Below, in pieces: positions 43,495 to 52,585 of a stretch of 52,585 nt of DNA. Position 1 is the stretch's first letter. Each line of letters opens with the position of its first letter. The position numbers were made by a program, and so were the translations under genes. This DNA comes from Bryobacteraceae bacterium CoA2 C42 (lineage in GTDB: Bacteria; Acidobacteriota; Terriglobia; Bryobacterales; Bryobacteraceae): assembly GCA_019931245.1 (NCBI GenBank), contig JAINDL010000023.1, positions 1 to 52,585 on the forward strand, read 5' to 3'. The notes under the pieces are model-generated. The model was given only the letters and a program-made list of their open reading frames with translations. It was not told where the DNA came from and did not search any database.

Positions 43495-44061
43495 ATGCGT
43501 TATCCCATCAACTTATCGAGTGAGCCGTTTCGCAACGACCGCGCCGTGACGCTGTTTTCGGCCCTGGCCACGGGCCTGCTGGTGATGACTCTGGTCCTGC
43601 TCGGCACTCTGATCTGGAACGAGCGGCAGGCCAAGTCGGACCTGGTGGCGGCCCTGGCGCAGACCGAACAGCAGATTGCCGCGATGGCGACCGAGCAGGC
43701 GACGCTCGAAGCGGTCATGCGGAAGGCCGAGAACGCCGATGTGCTCGAACGCAGCGTCTTTTTGAACACGCTGATTGCGCGCAAAGGCATCAGTTGGTCG
43801 CGGTTGTTTGCCGACCTTGAGCAGGTTCTGCCCTACAACGCCCGGCTGATCGCACTCCGGCCTCAAGCCAATGCGCGCAACGAGATTCAGCTGGAGATGA
43901 CCATCGGGGCGCCGAGTGTCGAGCCGGTGATCGATCTGCTCAAGCGGATGGAGGCCTCGCCGGTCTTCTCCATTCCTTCGGTGGCCACGATGCTGCCGCC
44001 GTCACAGAGTGAGCCGCTCTACCGGTATCGCGTGAGTGTGAACTATGCCCAAAAACTTTAA
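43495..44061 (+). CDS. pilN: PilN-like inner-membrane assembly protein
   Basis: The 188-residue bitopic membrane protein starts at ATG 43495, directly after pilM. The cytosolic N-terminus MRYPINLSSEPFRNDR contains INLSSEPF, equivalent to the conserved INLLP-type motif that PilM binds. One transmembrane helix (about residues 21-42), a coiled coil (ERQAKSDLVAALAQTEQQ) and a ferredoxin-like periplasmic domain follow. The end overlaps pilO by 17 nt. Confidence 0.8.
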   Translation: MRYPINLSSEPFRNDRAVTLFSALATGLLVMTLVLLGTLIWNERQAKSDLVAALAQTEQQIAAMATEQATLEAVMRKAENADVLERSVFLNTLIARKGISWSRLFADLEQVLPYNARLIALRPQANARNEIQLEMTIGAPSVEPVIDLLKRMEASPVFSIPSVATMLPPSQSEPLYRYRVSVNYAQKL

Positions 44062-44632
44062 ACTCGATCTGCCCCGCCTGATCGTGCTGGTTCTGCTTGG
44101 CGCCAACCTGATCGTGGGTTGGTTTGTGTATGCCCCGTTTGGTGGCTCGGCCGAGGAGATGGCGGCCCGGTTGCGGGCGCTGCGGACGCAGGCCCGCGAC
44201 CGCGGCAACGCGCTCGAACGGACCCGGCAGTTGACCGCCAAAATGGACCGGGGGCGCAATGAGGGCAACCAGTTCTTGAACACCTACTTTCTCAGCCGGT
44301 CGACGACCTATTCGACGGTCGTCGACGAGTTGTCGGGCATGGCGAAGCGGGCGGGGGTGAAGGTGCGGGAGCACGGCTTTGTCGAAGACCCGGTGGAGGG
44401 CTCGAACGACCTGTCGATGCTTTCGGTGAACGGCAACTACGAAGGCACCTATGCCGACCTGCTGCACTTTCTGCAGGAGGTGGATCAGGCGCCGCGGCTG
44501 CTGATTATCGAGGCGGTATCGGCTTCGCCGCAGCAGGGCACCGGGGTGTTGAACATCAACCTGCGGGCCAACACGTTTGTCCGGGAGGCTCCGCTGCCGG
44601 TGCTGGCGCAGAGTCCGGGAGGGGCGCGATGA
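44045..44632 (+). CDS. pilO: PilO-like inner-membrane assembly protein
   Basis: The 195-residue protein has one N-terminal transmembrane helix (LIVLVLLGANLIVGWFVY), a coiled coil, and an alpha/beta periplasmic domain with NGNYEGTYADLLHFLQEVDQ. That last pattern is typical of PilO/GspM proteins, which pair with PilN. It overlaps both neighbours, consistent with translational coupling. Confidence 0.8.
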   Translation: MPKNFKLDLPRLIVLVLLGANLIVGWFVYAPFGGSAEEMAARLRALRTQARDRGNALERTRQLTAKMDRGRNEGNQFLNTYFLSRSTTYSTVVDELSGMAKRAGVKVREHGFVEDPVEGSNDLSMLSVNGNYEGTYADLLHFLQEVDQAPRLLIIEAVSASPQQGTGVLNINLRANTFVREAPLPVLAQSPGGAR

Positions 44633-45369
44633 AGCTGGGCGCGGAACCCAAGAAGATTGCGGTCCTCGTGGGGATTCTCGGGGTGGGACTGGCCGTGATG
44701 TACCTTGGCGATGGCGGGCCGCCGGGTGGGGGCACGCCCGGGCCCAAGGCTCGGCCGGCGGTCTCCCCGCCCGGATCATCCTCCGTGGCCCGGCCGGCGC
44801 CGGCGCGGAAAGGCAAGGCGGAGGCCGAAGCCGCCGCCACGATGCGCCCGGTGCTGCGGGCGGCGGTGCAGGAGTTCAAGCCCGTTCTCAAGGCGGCCCG
44901 CGCCGAGGACCGCATCGACCCGGCGACGATCGACCCGACGCTGCGCCTCGAACTGATCCGGCGTCTTGGCGGGGTGCGGATTGAGGGCGGGGCGCGGACG
45001 ATCTTTGACTTTGGGACAGCGCCGCCGCCGAAACAGCCCGACCCGCCCAAAATCTTCCCGAAGCCGGCGGGAGCTGCCGCGGTCGCCGCGGCGCCTCCGC
45101 CCCCGGTCAGCATCACCCCAGCCGCGCCGGTGAAGCCGGCCGCGCCGCCGATCCCGCTCAAGTTTTACGGCTTCGTGGGCGGCGCGCGGGCCAAGGCTAA
45201 ACGAGCCTTCTTCCTCGATGGCGAGGAGATCTATGTGGCCGGGGAAGGCGAGGTAATTCAGAAGCGCTACCGCGTGGTGCGCATCGGTTTGAATTCGGTC
45301 GTCGTCGAGGACCAGCAGTTCGAGAGTGAGCAGACGTTGAGTCTGGAGCAGGCCGAGAGTCTGGACTAG
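44629..45369 (+). CDS. PilP/GspC-like inner-membrane protein
   Basis: This 246-residue protein has an N-terminal transmembrane segment (KIAVLVGILGVGLAVMYLG) and a long Pro/Ala-rich linker. A helical middle part (VLRAAVQEFKPVLKAARAEDRIDP) is followed by a C-terminal beta domain with LKFYGFVGG, AFFLDGEEIYVAGEGEV and VVRIGLNSVVVED. The last domain resembles the HR domain of PilP/GspC that contacts the secretin. No secretin gene follows here, so its partner must be elsewhere or missing. Confidence 0.6.
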   Translation: MKLGAEPKKIAVLVGILGVGLAVMYLGDGGPPGGGTPGPKARPAVSPPGSSSVARPAPARKGKAEAEAAATMRPVLRAAVQEFKPVLKAARAEDRIDPATIDPTLRLELIRRLGGVRIEGGARTIFDFGTAPPPKQPDPPKIFPKPAGAAAVAAAPPPPVSITPAAPVKPAAPPIPLKFYGFVGGARAKAKRAFFLDGEEIYVAGEGEVIQKRYRVVRIGLNSVVVEDQQFESEQTLSLEQAESLD

Positions 45370-45381
45370 GAGGAGAGCAGG

Positions 45382-46569
45382 ATGCGGTCACGCCCGGAGT
45401 CCGGTTTCGCGATGCTGCTGGTGTTTGCCATGGCGGCCGCGTTGGCCTGGGTGTTGTACATGGAACTGCCGCGGCTGGCCTTTGAAGCCCAGCGGAACAA
45501 GGAGCAGCTGCTTGTCGAGCGCGGCGAGCAGTACATCCGGGGCGTTGAGGTCTTTGTCCGTAAGAACAAGAAGCTGCCGCAGACGATTGAAGAGTTGGAG
45601 CAGACCAACGGAACGCGCTTCCTGCGCAAGCGGTACAAAGATCCGCTCACCGGGACCGACGACTGGAGGCTGATTCACGCCGATGCCACGGGCCGCATGA
45701 CCGATTCGCTCGTCCAGAAACAACCCAAGCCGGGCGAGGCGCCGGGTACAGGGGGCGAGGCGGCCAACCCTTATGCGGTCGGCTCCACCGTGACGCTGAA
45801 CGCCGATCCGAACGCCCCGGTGGCGGGCGGTCCGCGGCGGGAGTCCGAACGGCCGGGTTCCCCGGGGATGGTTCCCCCGCCACCGGGCGGCGAAGGCGGT
45901 GCGCCTCCTCCGCCCGGCGCGGTCCCCACGGCGCCCGGCCTACCCGGACCGTTCGCCGCGCCGGGAACGTACCCGAACGCCGCCGCGAACTCGCAGACCG
46001 GCGGCCAGATGGCCCAGCCCCAACCCCAATCGGGGGGCGGCGGCTATACGGTGGGTGGCGGCGGCTATACCGTAGGCGGCATGATGCCCCCCGATCCCGC
46101 CCGGTTCAACGCCACCCCGGCCAACAACGGGCAACTGCGTCTGCCCGGAAGCGGGTCCACCAGCTTTGGGCCGCCCATGTCCGGGCCGATGACCGGGCAG
46201 GGGGCCACCGGCATCAACGTGAATCCGGCGACCGACATGATTCGCCGGCTGCTGACGACGCCCAACCCGCAGGGCCTCGCCGCGGCCATGGGGGCGCAGC
46301 AGTCCCAGGGTCTGGGCGGCGGCATTGTGGGGATCGCCAGCAAGCTCGACCGCGAAGGCATCAAAATCTACAACGAAAAAACCAACTACAAAGAGTGGGA
46401 GTTCGTCTACGACCCGGCCAAGCAGGCGGGCGCCGGGGGGAACCTGCCGGGACAGCGGCAGGGCATGGGCGGCGCCGGGATGAACCCCGGCGGGATCCCG
46501 ATGCAGGGAATGCCCCCAAGCCCGTTTCCCGGCATGAACCCCGGAGCGGGCCAGGGTCGAATCCGCTAA
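45382..46569 (+). CDS. Pseudopilin-like protein with Pro/Gly-rich C-terminal region
   Basis: The 395-residue product begins RSRPESGFAMLLVFAMAAAL, a prepilin-like segment with Gly8-Phe9 at the possible cleavage site and a following hydrophobic helix. The Glu normally at +5 is Leu, as in some minor pseudopilins. A short GspG-like domain follows (VFVRKNKKLPQTIEELEQ, RKRYKDPLTGTDDWRLIH). After residue 120 the chain is low-complexity, rich in Pro, Gly, Gln and Asn, with two GGGYTVGGGG-type repeats near 215-232, and a last ordered patch (EGIKIYNEKTNYKEWEFVYD). It ends the pilus-type operon and could be an adhesive or atypical minor pilin. Confidence 0.6.
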   Translation: MRSRPESGFAMLLVFAMAAALAWVLYMELPRLAFEAQRNKEQLLVERGEQYIRGVEVFVRKNKKLPQTIEELEQTNGTRFLRKRYKDPLTGTDDWRLIHADATGRMTDSLVQKQPKPGEAPGTGGEAANPYAVGSTVTLNADPNAPVAGGPRRESERPGSPGMVPPPPGGEGGAPPPPGAVPTAPGLPGPFAAPGTYPNAAANSQTGGQMAQPQPQSGGGGYTVGGGGYTVGGMMPPDPARFNATPANNGQLRLPGSGSTSFGPPMSGPMTGQGATGINVNPATDMIRRLLTTPNPQGLAAAMGAQQSQGLGGGIVGIASKLDREGIKIYNEKTNYKEWEFVYDPAKQAGAGGNLPGQRQGMGGAGMNPGGIPMQGMPPSPFPGMNPGAGQGRIR

Positions 46570-46625
46570 CGCGCCGGTTGACTCCGGATCCCGGATGGGC
46601 ATAGGCTCTAGTTCGGGAGGCTGTT

Positions 46626-47081
46626 ATGATTCAGCTCAAAGTGAACGGCTCGGCCAAAAAGTTCGATGGCGACCCGGAGATGCCCTTGCTGTGGTATCTG
46701 CGGGATGTGTTGGATTACACCGGCACGAAGTTTGGCTGCGGTGCGGGATTGTGCGGGGCTTGCACGGTTCATGTGAACGGGGAGGCGACCCGGAGTTGCG
46801 TCACCTCGATGCGCGACGCCGCGGGAAAAGAGATCACCACCATCGAAGGCCTGGGCGCCAAGAGCGAGCATCCGCTGCAGGCGGCCTGGAAGCAGTGCAA
46901 CGTCTCGCAGTGCGGCTACTGCCAAAGCGGTCAGATCATGCAGGCGGCGGCGCTACTCAAAGCCAAGCCGAAGCCTACCAACGCCGATATCGACACCGCC
47001 ATGCAGGGCAACATCTGCCGCTGCGGCACCTACCAGCGGATCCGGCAGGCGATCCAGATCGCCGCGGGGGTGAAGGCATGA
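46626..47081 (+). CDS. (2Fe-2S) subunit of a molybdenum hydroxylase (IorA type)
   Basis: This 151-residue small subunit has two iron-sulfur clusters. The N-terminal plant-type ferredoxin site uses Cys38, Cys43, Cys46 and Cys58 ([14 protein letters not shown]). The C-terminal helical cluster uses Cys96, Cys99, Cys131 and Cys133 ([26 protein letters not shown]). This is the IorA/CoxS-type subunit that passes electrons from the molybdenum site. The ATG follows a GGGAGG ribosome site, and its stop overlaps the start of the large subunit by 4 nt. Confidence 0.93.
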   Translation: MIQLKVNGSAKKFDGDPEMPLLWYLRDVLDYTGTKFGCGAGLCGACTVHVNGEATRSCVTSMRDAAGKEITTIEGLGAKSEHPLQAAWKQCNVSQCGYCQSGQIMQAAALLKAKPKPTNADIDTAMQGNICRCGTYQRIRQAIQIAAGVKA

Positions 47082-49309
47082 CGCACATTGAAAAAGTTTC
47101 CCGCCGGGGCTTTCTCGGCAGCGCCATCGGGGCCGGGGCGCTCGTGCTCGGCGTGGGGGTCGAATCGGCCGAAGCGGCGACGACCGCGTGGTCGCCGAGC
47201 GTCTACCTGGGTCTCGAACCGAATGGCACGGCCGTGATTGTCGCGCACCGGTCCGAGATGGGCACCGGCATTCGGAGCGTACTGCCGATGGTGGTGGCCG
47301 ATGAGCTCGAAGCCGACTGGCAGAAGGTGCGGGTGCAGCAGGCCGTCGGCGACACCAAGTACGGGTCGCAGAACACGGACGGCTCCTGCTCGATTCGGGA
47401 CTTCTACGACGCGATGCGCGAGGCCGGCGCCACGGCGCGGCTGATGCTGGAGCAGGCCGCGGCGAAGAAATGGAACGTTCCGGCGGTTGAGTGCAAAGGT
47501 CAGAACCACTTCGTCGTCCACGCCAAGAGCGGCAAGAAGGCAGCCTACGGCGAGTTGGTGAAGATCGCCGCAACCCTGCCGGTGCCGAAGAAAGGCGATC
47601 TGCGCCTGAAGCCGGAGAGCGAGTTCCGCTACATCGGCAAGGAACTGCCGACCATCGACCAGGCCGACCATACCCGCGGCGCGGGCCGGTTCGGCATCGA
47701 TGCCCGGATGCCGGGCATGCTCTATGCCTCCATTGAACGGCCACCCGTGCTGGGCGCCAAGCTGCGGAGCTTTGACGACTCGGCCGTGAAAGGTGTCAAG
47801 GGCGTCGTACAGACGAGCACCATTCCCGGCTTTAAGCCGCCGCATCTGTTCCAGGCGCTTGGCGGGGTAGCCGTGCTCGCCGATAGCACCTGGTCCGCGG
47901 CCCAGGGCCGCAAGAAGCTGAAAGTGGAGTGGGACCTGGGTCCGAACGGCGCCTTCGATTCCGCCCGCGAGAAGGCCGAGATTCTGGCCAAGATCAAGCA
48001 GCCGGGCAAGGTGGTCCGCAACGAGGGCGACGTCGACAAGGTTTTCGCCGGCGCCAGCCGGATCCATGAGGCCTCCTACTACGTTCCGCTGCTCTCGCAC
48101 GCGCCCATGGAGCCGCCGGCGGCCGTGGCGGAGTGGCGGGACGGCAAGGTGGTCACCTACGCCGCGACCCAAAATCCGCAGGCGGTCCAGGAGGCCGTGG
48201 CCGGAGCGATGGGGATCAAGAAGGAGGACGTGACCTGCCACGTCACCCTGCTCGGCGGCGGGTTCGGCCGAAAGTCGAAGCCCGATTACGTCTGCGAGGC
48301 GGCGATCCTGTCCAAGCAGGTGGGCAAGCCGGTGAAGGTGGTCTGGAGCCGGGAGGACGACATCAAGTTCGACTTCTACCACGCCAACGCCGGCATGTAC
48401 ATGAAGGCGGCGCTCGATGACAAGGGCCGGCCCACGGCTTGGCTGCACCGCAGCGCGTTTCCTTCGATCGGCTCGACGTTCGACGCCGCGGCCGAGTACG
48501 CCATGGAGCTCGAGATGGGCATGGGCTGGGTCGACCTGCCCTACGCCATCGCCAATCATCGCGCCGAAAATCTGCCCCACAAAAACCATGTCCGCATCGG
48601 GTGGATGCGGGCCGTTGCGCACATCTACCACGCGTTCGCCATCCACTCCTTTGTCGATGAGTTGGCGGCGGCGGCCAACCGGGACCGCGTTGAGTACATC
48701 CTCGACCTGCTCGGGCCGGACCGGCAGGTGCCGATTCAGCCCGTCGGCATGAAGTATTGGAACAACGACCAGGGGCAGGACAAGTTCCCGGTCGATACGG
48801 CGCGGCTCAAGCGGGTGCTGGAGGTGGCGGCGGAGAAGTCGGGCTGGGCCAACAAGAAGCCCGGCAAGGGCCGGGCGCTGGGCGTTGCGGCGCACCGCAG
48901 CTTCCTGACTTACGTGGCGGCGGTGGTGGAGGTCGAGGTGGATGACCGCGGCCGGCTGACGATTCCACGGGTTGATGTGGCCGTCGACGCGGGCCAGATC
49001 ATCAGCCCGGAGCGCGCCCGTTCGCAGGTGGAAGGGGCGGCGGTGTTCGGCACGAGTCTGGCGATGATGGGCGAGATTACGGCCGCCGACGGGCGAATTG
49101 TCCAGTCCAACTTCAACAACTATCCGGTGGCGCGGATACAGGAAGCGCCACGGGTGACCCACGTCCATCTGGTGCCGAGCAAGGCGCCGGCGGCCGGCAT
49201 CGGGGAGCCCGGGGTTCCCCCGATCGCCCCGGCGATCACCAGCGCGATCTTTGCCGCCACGGGCAAGCGGATCCGGGAGTTGCCGGTCCGGAAGACGAAG
49301 CTGGTATAG
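47078..49309 (+). CDS. Molybdopterin-binding large subunit (IorB type) with Tat signal
   Basis: The 743-residue large subunit starts at ATG 47078. A twin-arginine signal lies at residues 9-10 ([10 protein letters not shown]), with cleavage after an AEA-type site near 34. The molybdopterin-binding elements include [28 protein letters not shown] and the final [21 protein letters not shown] with the Glu expected near the molybdenum centre. Family members hydroxylate aromatic aldehydes or N-heterocycles; the substrate is unknown. The signal suggests export of the assembled complex with the small subunit to the periplasm. It is followed by a terminator. Confidence 0.92.
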   Translation: MTHIEKVSRRGFLGSAIGAGALVLGVGVESAEAATTAWSPSVYLGLEPNGTAVIVAHRSEMGTGIRSVLPMVVADELEADWQKVRVQQAVGDTKYGSQNTDGSCSIRDFYDAMREAGATARLMLEQAAAKKWNVPAVECKGQNHFVVHAKSGKKAAYGELVKIAATLPVPKKGDLRLKPESEFRYIGKELPTIDQADHTRGAGRFGIDARMPGMLYASIERPPVLGAKLRSFDDSAVKGVKGVVQTSTIPGFKPPHLFQALGGVAVLADSTWSAAQGRKKLKVEWDLGPNGAFDSAREKAEILAKIKQPGKVVRNEGDVDKVFAGASRIHEASYYVPLLSHAPMEPPAAVAEWRDGKVVTYAATQNPQAVQEAVAGAMGIKKEDVTCHVTLLGGGFGRKSKPDYVCEAAILSKQVGKPVKVVWSREDDIKFDFYHANAGMYMKAALDDKGRPTAWLHRSAFPSIGSTFDAAAEYAMELEMGMGWVDLPYAIANHRAENLPHKNHVRIGWMRAVAHIYHAFAIHSFVDELAAAANRDRVEYILDLLGPDRQVPIQPVGMKYWNNDQGQDKFPVDTARLKRVLEVAAEKSGWANKKPGKGRALGVAAHRSFLTYVAAVVEVEVDDRGRLTIPRVDVAVDAGQIISPERARSQVEGAAVFGTSLAMMGEITAADGRIVQSNFNNYPVARIQEAPRVTHVHLVPSKAPAAGIGEPGVPPIAPAITSAIFAATGKRIRELPVRKTKLV

Positions 49310-49317
49310 CCGTCCAC

Positions 49318-49347
49318 GCCCCCGGATCCCGCCCGGGGGCTTTTTTT
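49318..49347 (+). terminator. Intrinsic terminator after the molybdenum hydroxylase
   Basis: GCCCCCGG (49318-49325) pairs with CCGGGGGC (49333-49340) and is followed by seven T (49341-49347). It begins 8 nt after the stop of the large subunit gene and separates it from tyrS. Confidence 0.92.
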
Positions 49348-49404
49348 CCGCTCCGGGGAAAATTCGTTGTGGGTGTCTCCGATGGGAGATAATAGAAGAC
49401 TGGA

Positions 49405-50577
49405 GTGGCTTTGACAGTTGAAGAGCAGATCGCCTATCTGAGAAAAGGCATGGCGGAGCTGATCCGGGAAGAGGATCTCCGCGAACGGCTGAAGCTGGGC
49501 CGGCCGCTACGGGTGAAGGCCGGGTTCGACCCCACGGCGCCCGACCTCCATCTCGGCCACACGGTGCTGATCCGCAAGATGAAGCACTTCCAGGATCTTG
49601 GCCACACCGTGACGTTTTTGATCGGCGACATGACCGGTCTCATCGGCGACCCCACCGGGCGGAACGCCATGCGGCCGCCGATGACGCGCGCGGAAATCAA
49701 CGCGAACGCCGAGACCTACAAAGCCCAGGTTTTTAAGATTCTCGATCCCACCAAGACCGTTATCGAGTTCAACAGCAAATGGCTTGAGCCAATGACGTTT
49801 GAGGAGATGGTGCGGCTCTGTTCGCACTATACGGTTGCGCGGATTCTGGAGCGGGACGATTTTTCAAAGCGCTATCAGGCCAACGTCCCCATTTCGATTC
49901 ACGAGTTTCTCTATCCGCTCGCGCAGGGCTACGACTCGGTGCGGATGCAGTGCGACGTGGAGTTGGGTGGGAACGATCAGAAGTTCAATCTGCTGGTAGG
50001 ACGGGAGTTACAGCGAGCCTACGGCCAGCCGCCGCAGATTGTCGGCACGGTGCCGCTGCTCGAGGGCCTGGATGGGGTCGAAAAGATGTCGAAGTCGAAA
50101 AACAACTACGTGGGCATTACCGAGCCGCCTGCGGTGATGTTTTCAAAGTTGATGTCGATCCCCGACGATCTGATGTTCCGGTATTACGAACTGCTCACCG
50201 ACAAGAGCGTGGGCGAGATTGCGCGGCTGCGGGAGGCCCATCCCAAAGAGACGAAGATGGAGCTTGCCCGCCTGATTGTGACCGATTTCCACTCGCGAGA
50301 GGAGGCCGCATGGGCCGCCGGAGAGTGGGTGCGGGTGGTTTCGCAGGGTTCGGTGCCGGCGGAGCTTGAACAGTACCAGGTGACCGAGCCCGGGCTGCGG
50401 ATCGACAAGCTGCTCGTGCGGTGCGGTTTGGCCGCATCGGGAAGCGAGGCACAGCGAAAGATTAAGGAAGGCGCGCTGGAAGTAGACGGCGCGCGGGTTT
50501 CCGAGTTGGTCGTGTTGGACTTCCCGGGCAGCTACGTGCTGCGGCTGGGCAAAAAATGGAAGAAGGTACAAGGATGA
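49405..50577 (+). CDS. tyrS: Tyrosyl-tRNA synthetase
   Basis: The 390-residue class I synthetase starts at GTG 49405. The HIGH box reads HLGH in [15 protein letters not shown]. The KMSKS box is [10 protein letters not shown]. The C-terminus carries an S4 RNA-binding domain ([20 protein letters not shown], then [12 protein letters not shown]). [22 protein letters not shown], in place of the shorter form of TyrRS1, points to the type-2 (TyrZ-like) group. Its stop overlaps the folP start (ATGA). Confidence 0.95.
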   Translation: MALTVEEQIAYLRKGMAELIREEDLRERLKLGRPLRVKAGFDPTAPDLHLGHTVLIRKMKHFQDLGHTVTFLIGDMTGLIGDPTGRNAMRPPMTRAEINANAETYKAQVFKILDPTKTVIEFNSKWLEPMTFEEMVRLCSHYTVARILERDDFSKRYQANVPISIHEFLYPLAQGYDSVRMQCDVELGGNDQKFNLLVGRELQRAYGQPPQIVGTVPLLEGLDGVEKMSKSKNNYVGITEPPAVMFSKLMSIPDDLMFRYYELLTDKSVGEIARLREAHPKETKMELARLIVTDFHSREEAAWAAGEWVRVVSQGSVPAELEQYQVTEPGLRIDKLLVRCGLAASGSEAQRKIKEGALEVDGARVSELVVLDFPGSYVLRLGKKWKKVQG

Positions 50578-52187
50578 TCCGGCCCAAGCGGTATCTGTTG
50601 AAGGTTCGCGGCCATGAGCTGCAGTTTGGGGATCGGACCCTGATCATGGGGGTTTTGAACGTAACCCCGGATAGTTTCTCCGACGGGGGACGATTTAGCG
50701 ACCCCGACCGCGCCGTGGCGCGGGCGCTAGAGCTGGAGGAGCAGGGGGCGGACCTGATCGACATCGGCGCCGAATCCACCAAACCCGGCGCCAAGCCCGT
50801 GAGCGAGGCCGAAGAGCTACGCCGGCTGATTCCCGTGCTCAAGCGGCTCGAGGGCCGCTTGACGATCCCGATCTCGGTGGATACCTACAAGAGCGGCGTG
50901 GCGGCGAAGGCGCTGGAGTACGGGGTGGCGTTCATCAACGACCCCTCGAATCTGACGATCGATCCGCGGCTCGCTAACGTCGTTGCCGCCCAGGACGCGG
51001 GGCTGATCCTGAACCATATGCGCGGGACACCCGAGACATGGGCCAAGCTCGGGAACCTGCCCCACCCGGCCGAAACGGTGTTGACCGATCTCGAGCACAG
51101 CGTGAACCGGGCGCAGAAGGCGCTGGTTGATCGCCAGAAGATCATCATCGACCCGGGCCTTGGCTTTGGTAAACGTGGCGACCAGAACTGGGAGATCCTC
51201 TCCCGGCTGGGCCGGCTGCGTGAGTTGGATCTGCCGATTTTAGTGGGCCCCTCGCGGAAGGCTTTTCTGGGCCAGAAGAGCAACGACGCCCTGCAGCAGG
51301 ACTTCGCCACGGCGGCGGCGGTTACCGGCGCCATCCTCGCCGGCGCCCACATGGTCCGGGTGCACAAGGTGGCAGCGCTGGCCTGTACGGTCCAGGCTGC
51401 CGATGCGCTGCTGCGGAACAGCCCCGAGGAGGTTCGAGAGCAGAAGGAGAAGCGGCGAACGTTGCAAGCGGGGGACCGGCGCCCGTACGGAATCGGCGAG
51501 TCCTCGGACCTACCGGGTCCTCGCGATTGGCGGCCCGGCGAACGGGCGGCGGCCAGCGCACCCGATGCAGCGTCGGATCTGCCACCCTCCGGGAGGCGAC
51601 CGGCGCCGGAGCGGGGCGGCGAGGAGCTTCCGGGCCGGATGCGGCCCGCAGGTCCCGCCTCGGGTTTCGACCGGGCGCCGGAGCGGGGTGGCGAGCGAGG
51701 CACTGAACGGGGCGGCGAGCGACTGCCCTATGTCAAGCGTCCACGTTTCGGTGGGCCGGAGGAGCGGGGAGGCGGGGACCAGCGGCCGTTCGCCCGGCGG
51801 CCACCGTCTGGAGAGCGGGACGAAGAGGCCCCGGGCCGGGGTGACGGGCCCTACCGCAGGCCTCGTTTTGACGGGGATCGGCCTCCTGCCGGTCGCTTTG
51901 GGAAGGGTGCCGGCGGGGGGCCGCCGTTTCGTCCGGCCCGGTCGGCCTTTTCCGATCGACCGACGCGGCCTTTTCGGGATCCAGAGGGCGGTAAACCTGG
52001 ACCCCGCGGTGGAGATTGGCCGAAAGGGGAGGGGTCGGCGCCGGGTGGCGACGGAACCAAGCCTCCGAAGCGGTTTGGCCCGCGGACGGGGGACCGGGGA
52101 GAGAGCGGGAGGGGGCCCGGGGACGGGCCCGGCGGCCGACCGTTCCGGCCACGGTTTCCGAAGCCGCCAGGATTCCGGCGCGGCTAA
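50574..52187 (+). CDS. folP: Dihydropteroate synthase with long RG-rich disordered tail
   Basis: The product has 537 residues. Residues 1-285 are a TIM-barrel dihydropteroate synthase: [78 protein letters not shown] and [11 protein letters not shown]. Two late spots differ from the norm: INDPSNL for INDVSG, and VRVHKV for VRVHDV. From about 290 to 537 the chain is low-complexity, full of Arg, Gly, Pro and Asp/Glu, with repeated PERGGE and RPRF patches. Third-position changes among repeats keep the frame, which argues that the tail is coding. Ordinary FolP ends near 280. The ATG at 50574 overlaps the tyrS stop. Confidence 0.88.
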   Translation: MIRPKRYLLKVRGHELQFGDRTLIMGVLNVTPDSFSDGGRFSDPDRAVARALELEEQGADLIDIGAESTKPGAKPVSEAEELRRLIPVLKRLEGRLTIPISVDTYKSGVAAKALEYGVAFINDPSNLTIDPRLANVVAAQDAGLILNHMRGTPETWAKLGNLPHPAETVLTDLEHSVNRAQKALVDRQKIIIDPGLGFGKRGDQNWEILSRLGRLRELDLPILVGPSRKAFLGQKSNDALQQDFATAAAVTGAILAGAHMVRVHKVAALACTVQAADALLRNSPEEVREQKEKRRTLQAGDRRPYGIGESSDLPGPRDWRPGERAAASAPDAASDLPPSGRRPAPERGGEELPGRMRPAGPASGFDRAPERGGERGTERGGERLPYVKRPRFGGPEERGGGDQRPFARRPPSGERDEEAPGRGDGPYRRPRFDGDRPPAGRFGKGAGGGPPFRPARSAFSDRPTRPFRDPEGGKPGPRGGDWPKGEGSAPGGDGTKPPKRFGPRTGDRGESGRGPGDGPGGRPFRPRFPKPPGFRRG

Positions 52188-52248
52188 GGCGGCGGCCGAG
52201 CGACGGCGAAGGGGGGCGAAGGGGGGGCTAGTCCCAACACTGTTCATT

Positions 52249-52585
52249 TCAGGATTTCTGATTTCTGATCCGCATTGAGGGCTCGATTCGTTGGGTAGGC
52301 TGCCGCTTTCGAGGACGCAAGGGATAGTTGCTCATTTTGCGTTTTACGCCGCGTGCGTTGAGCCTGTTGCGGCTGAACACACACCGTTCCTGAAGAATCT
52401 CTCCCAGGACTGCCTCAGGAACCGTTTTTCGCTGCCGAGGGGGAAATCGCGGCGGAGCGAGCCATGCGGCGTTGGACCACGCGTACCGAATGAAGGAAGG
52501 ACAAACGGTCAGGATCCTCCTCGGCCTGTAGCGCGGCTTCCTGCATCAACCCTCGCACCGCGAAATGCGCCATCAGCAGGTCGTA
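52249..52585 (-). pseudogene. IS4-family transposase, C-terminal fragment (frameshifted, cut by window edge)
   Basis: Read from the right edge on the minus strand, the translation is YDLLMAHFAVRGLMQEAALQ, then AEEDPDRLSFLHSVRVVQRR, and it stops at 52415-52417. In another frame the typical tail continues as EAVLGEILQERCVFSRNRLN and GVKRKMSNYPLRPRKR up to a stop at 52249-52251. This matches the end of IS4-type DDE transposases, broken by one extra base in or near an A-run at about 52425. The rest of the gene lies outside the window. Positions 52188-52248 hold GC-rich DNA without recognisable features. Confidence 0.75.

Noticed and set aside
46595-47077. Upstream extension of the molybdenum hydroxylase large subunit to 46595
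   Set aside because: It would read out of frame through the well-conserved iron-sulfur subunit gene; the Tat signal begins exactly at ATG 47078.
52405-52435. Programmed frameshift in the IS4-type transposase
   Set aside because: The change needed is +1 in a short A-run with no recognised slippery heptamer for that direction; decay of a partial copy is simpler.

Overview
The window is high-GC bacterial chromosome with dense genes, many 1-17 nt start/stop overlaps and frequent GTG/TTG starts. LolA, a type IV pilus/type II secretion assembly line, flagellins, trigger factor and FAD-type GlpD point to a diderm bacterium. Gene content and style resemble Acidobacteriota of the Solibacter/Bryobacter kind; that is an inference from recall, not a search. 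Both edges carry decayed insertion sequences: IS256-type pieces at 190-1580 and an IS4-type transposase tail at 52249-52585.

Layout. (1) 1-1600: two oppositely oriented IS256 transposase fragments. (2) 1842-7952, minus strand: zinc-ribbon protein, cupin, metK, a degenerate adenosylhomocysteinase-like gene, tig and a divergent CorA-type transporter. (3) 8018-11904: sbcDC, convergent with a secreted ComEC-like metallo-beta-lactamase-fold protein. (4) 12979-15775: zinc-ribbon membrane protein, then argC-argB-GNAT (short ArgA-like). (5) 15776-17125: a probable structured RNA, a promoter, a leader hairpin, a molybdopterin-binding protein and a strong terminator. (6) 17147-20587: enolase-superfamily enzyme, polysaccharide deacetylase, acyl carrier protein and ketosynthase, overlapping head to tail. 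(7) 20575-24027: JAB-like membrane protein, divergent from rsmI-glpD. (8) 24117-39005: flagellin locus with fliW, csrA, four tandem flagellins of about 795 residues each, a TPR-glycosyltransferase and a sugar aminotransferase. (9) 39052-46569: lolA followed by pilC-pilB-pilM-pilN-pilO-pilP-like genes and a pseudopilin-like gene. (10) 46626-49309: two-subunit molybdenum hydroxylase (IorA/IorB type). (11) 49405-52184: tyrS and a folP with a 250-residue RG-rich tail.

The flagellin locus is the most interesting part. FliW and an extended CsrA are encoded directly upstream of the first flagellin. Flagellins 1, 3 and 4 each have two GGA-presenting hairpins in the leader. The second hairpin puts the Shine-Dalgarno sequence in its loop and ends at the ATG. 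This is the architecture expected for FliW/CsrA control of flagellin translation. Flagellin 2 has neither hairpin and no Shine-Dalgarno sequence. Sigma-28-like promoters with identical 15-nt spacing precede fliW, flagellin 3 and flagellin 4. Between flagellins 3 and 4 lies a perfectly periodic array of seven 40-bp units. Each unit is a complete intrinsic terminator hairpin, and all substitutions fall outside the stem. I know of no described example of such a terminator array.

Other notable items are an AHCY-like protein beside metK that has lost most catalytic residues and a glycine of its NAD motif, the RG-rich FolP tail, and a nested or pseudoknotted inverted-repeat region at 15798-15935.
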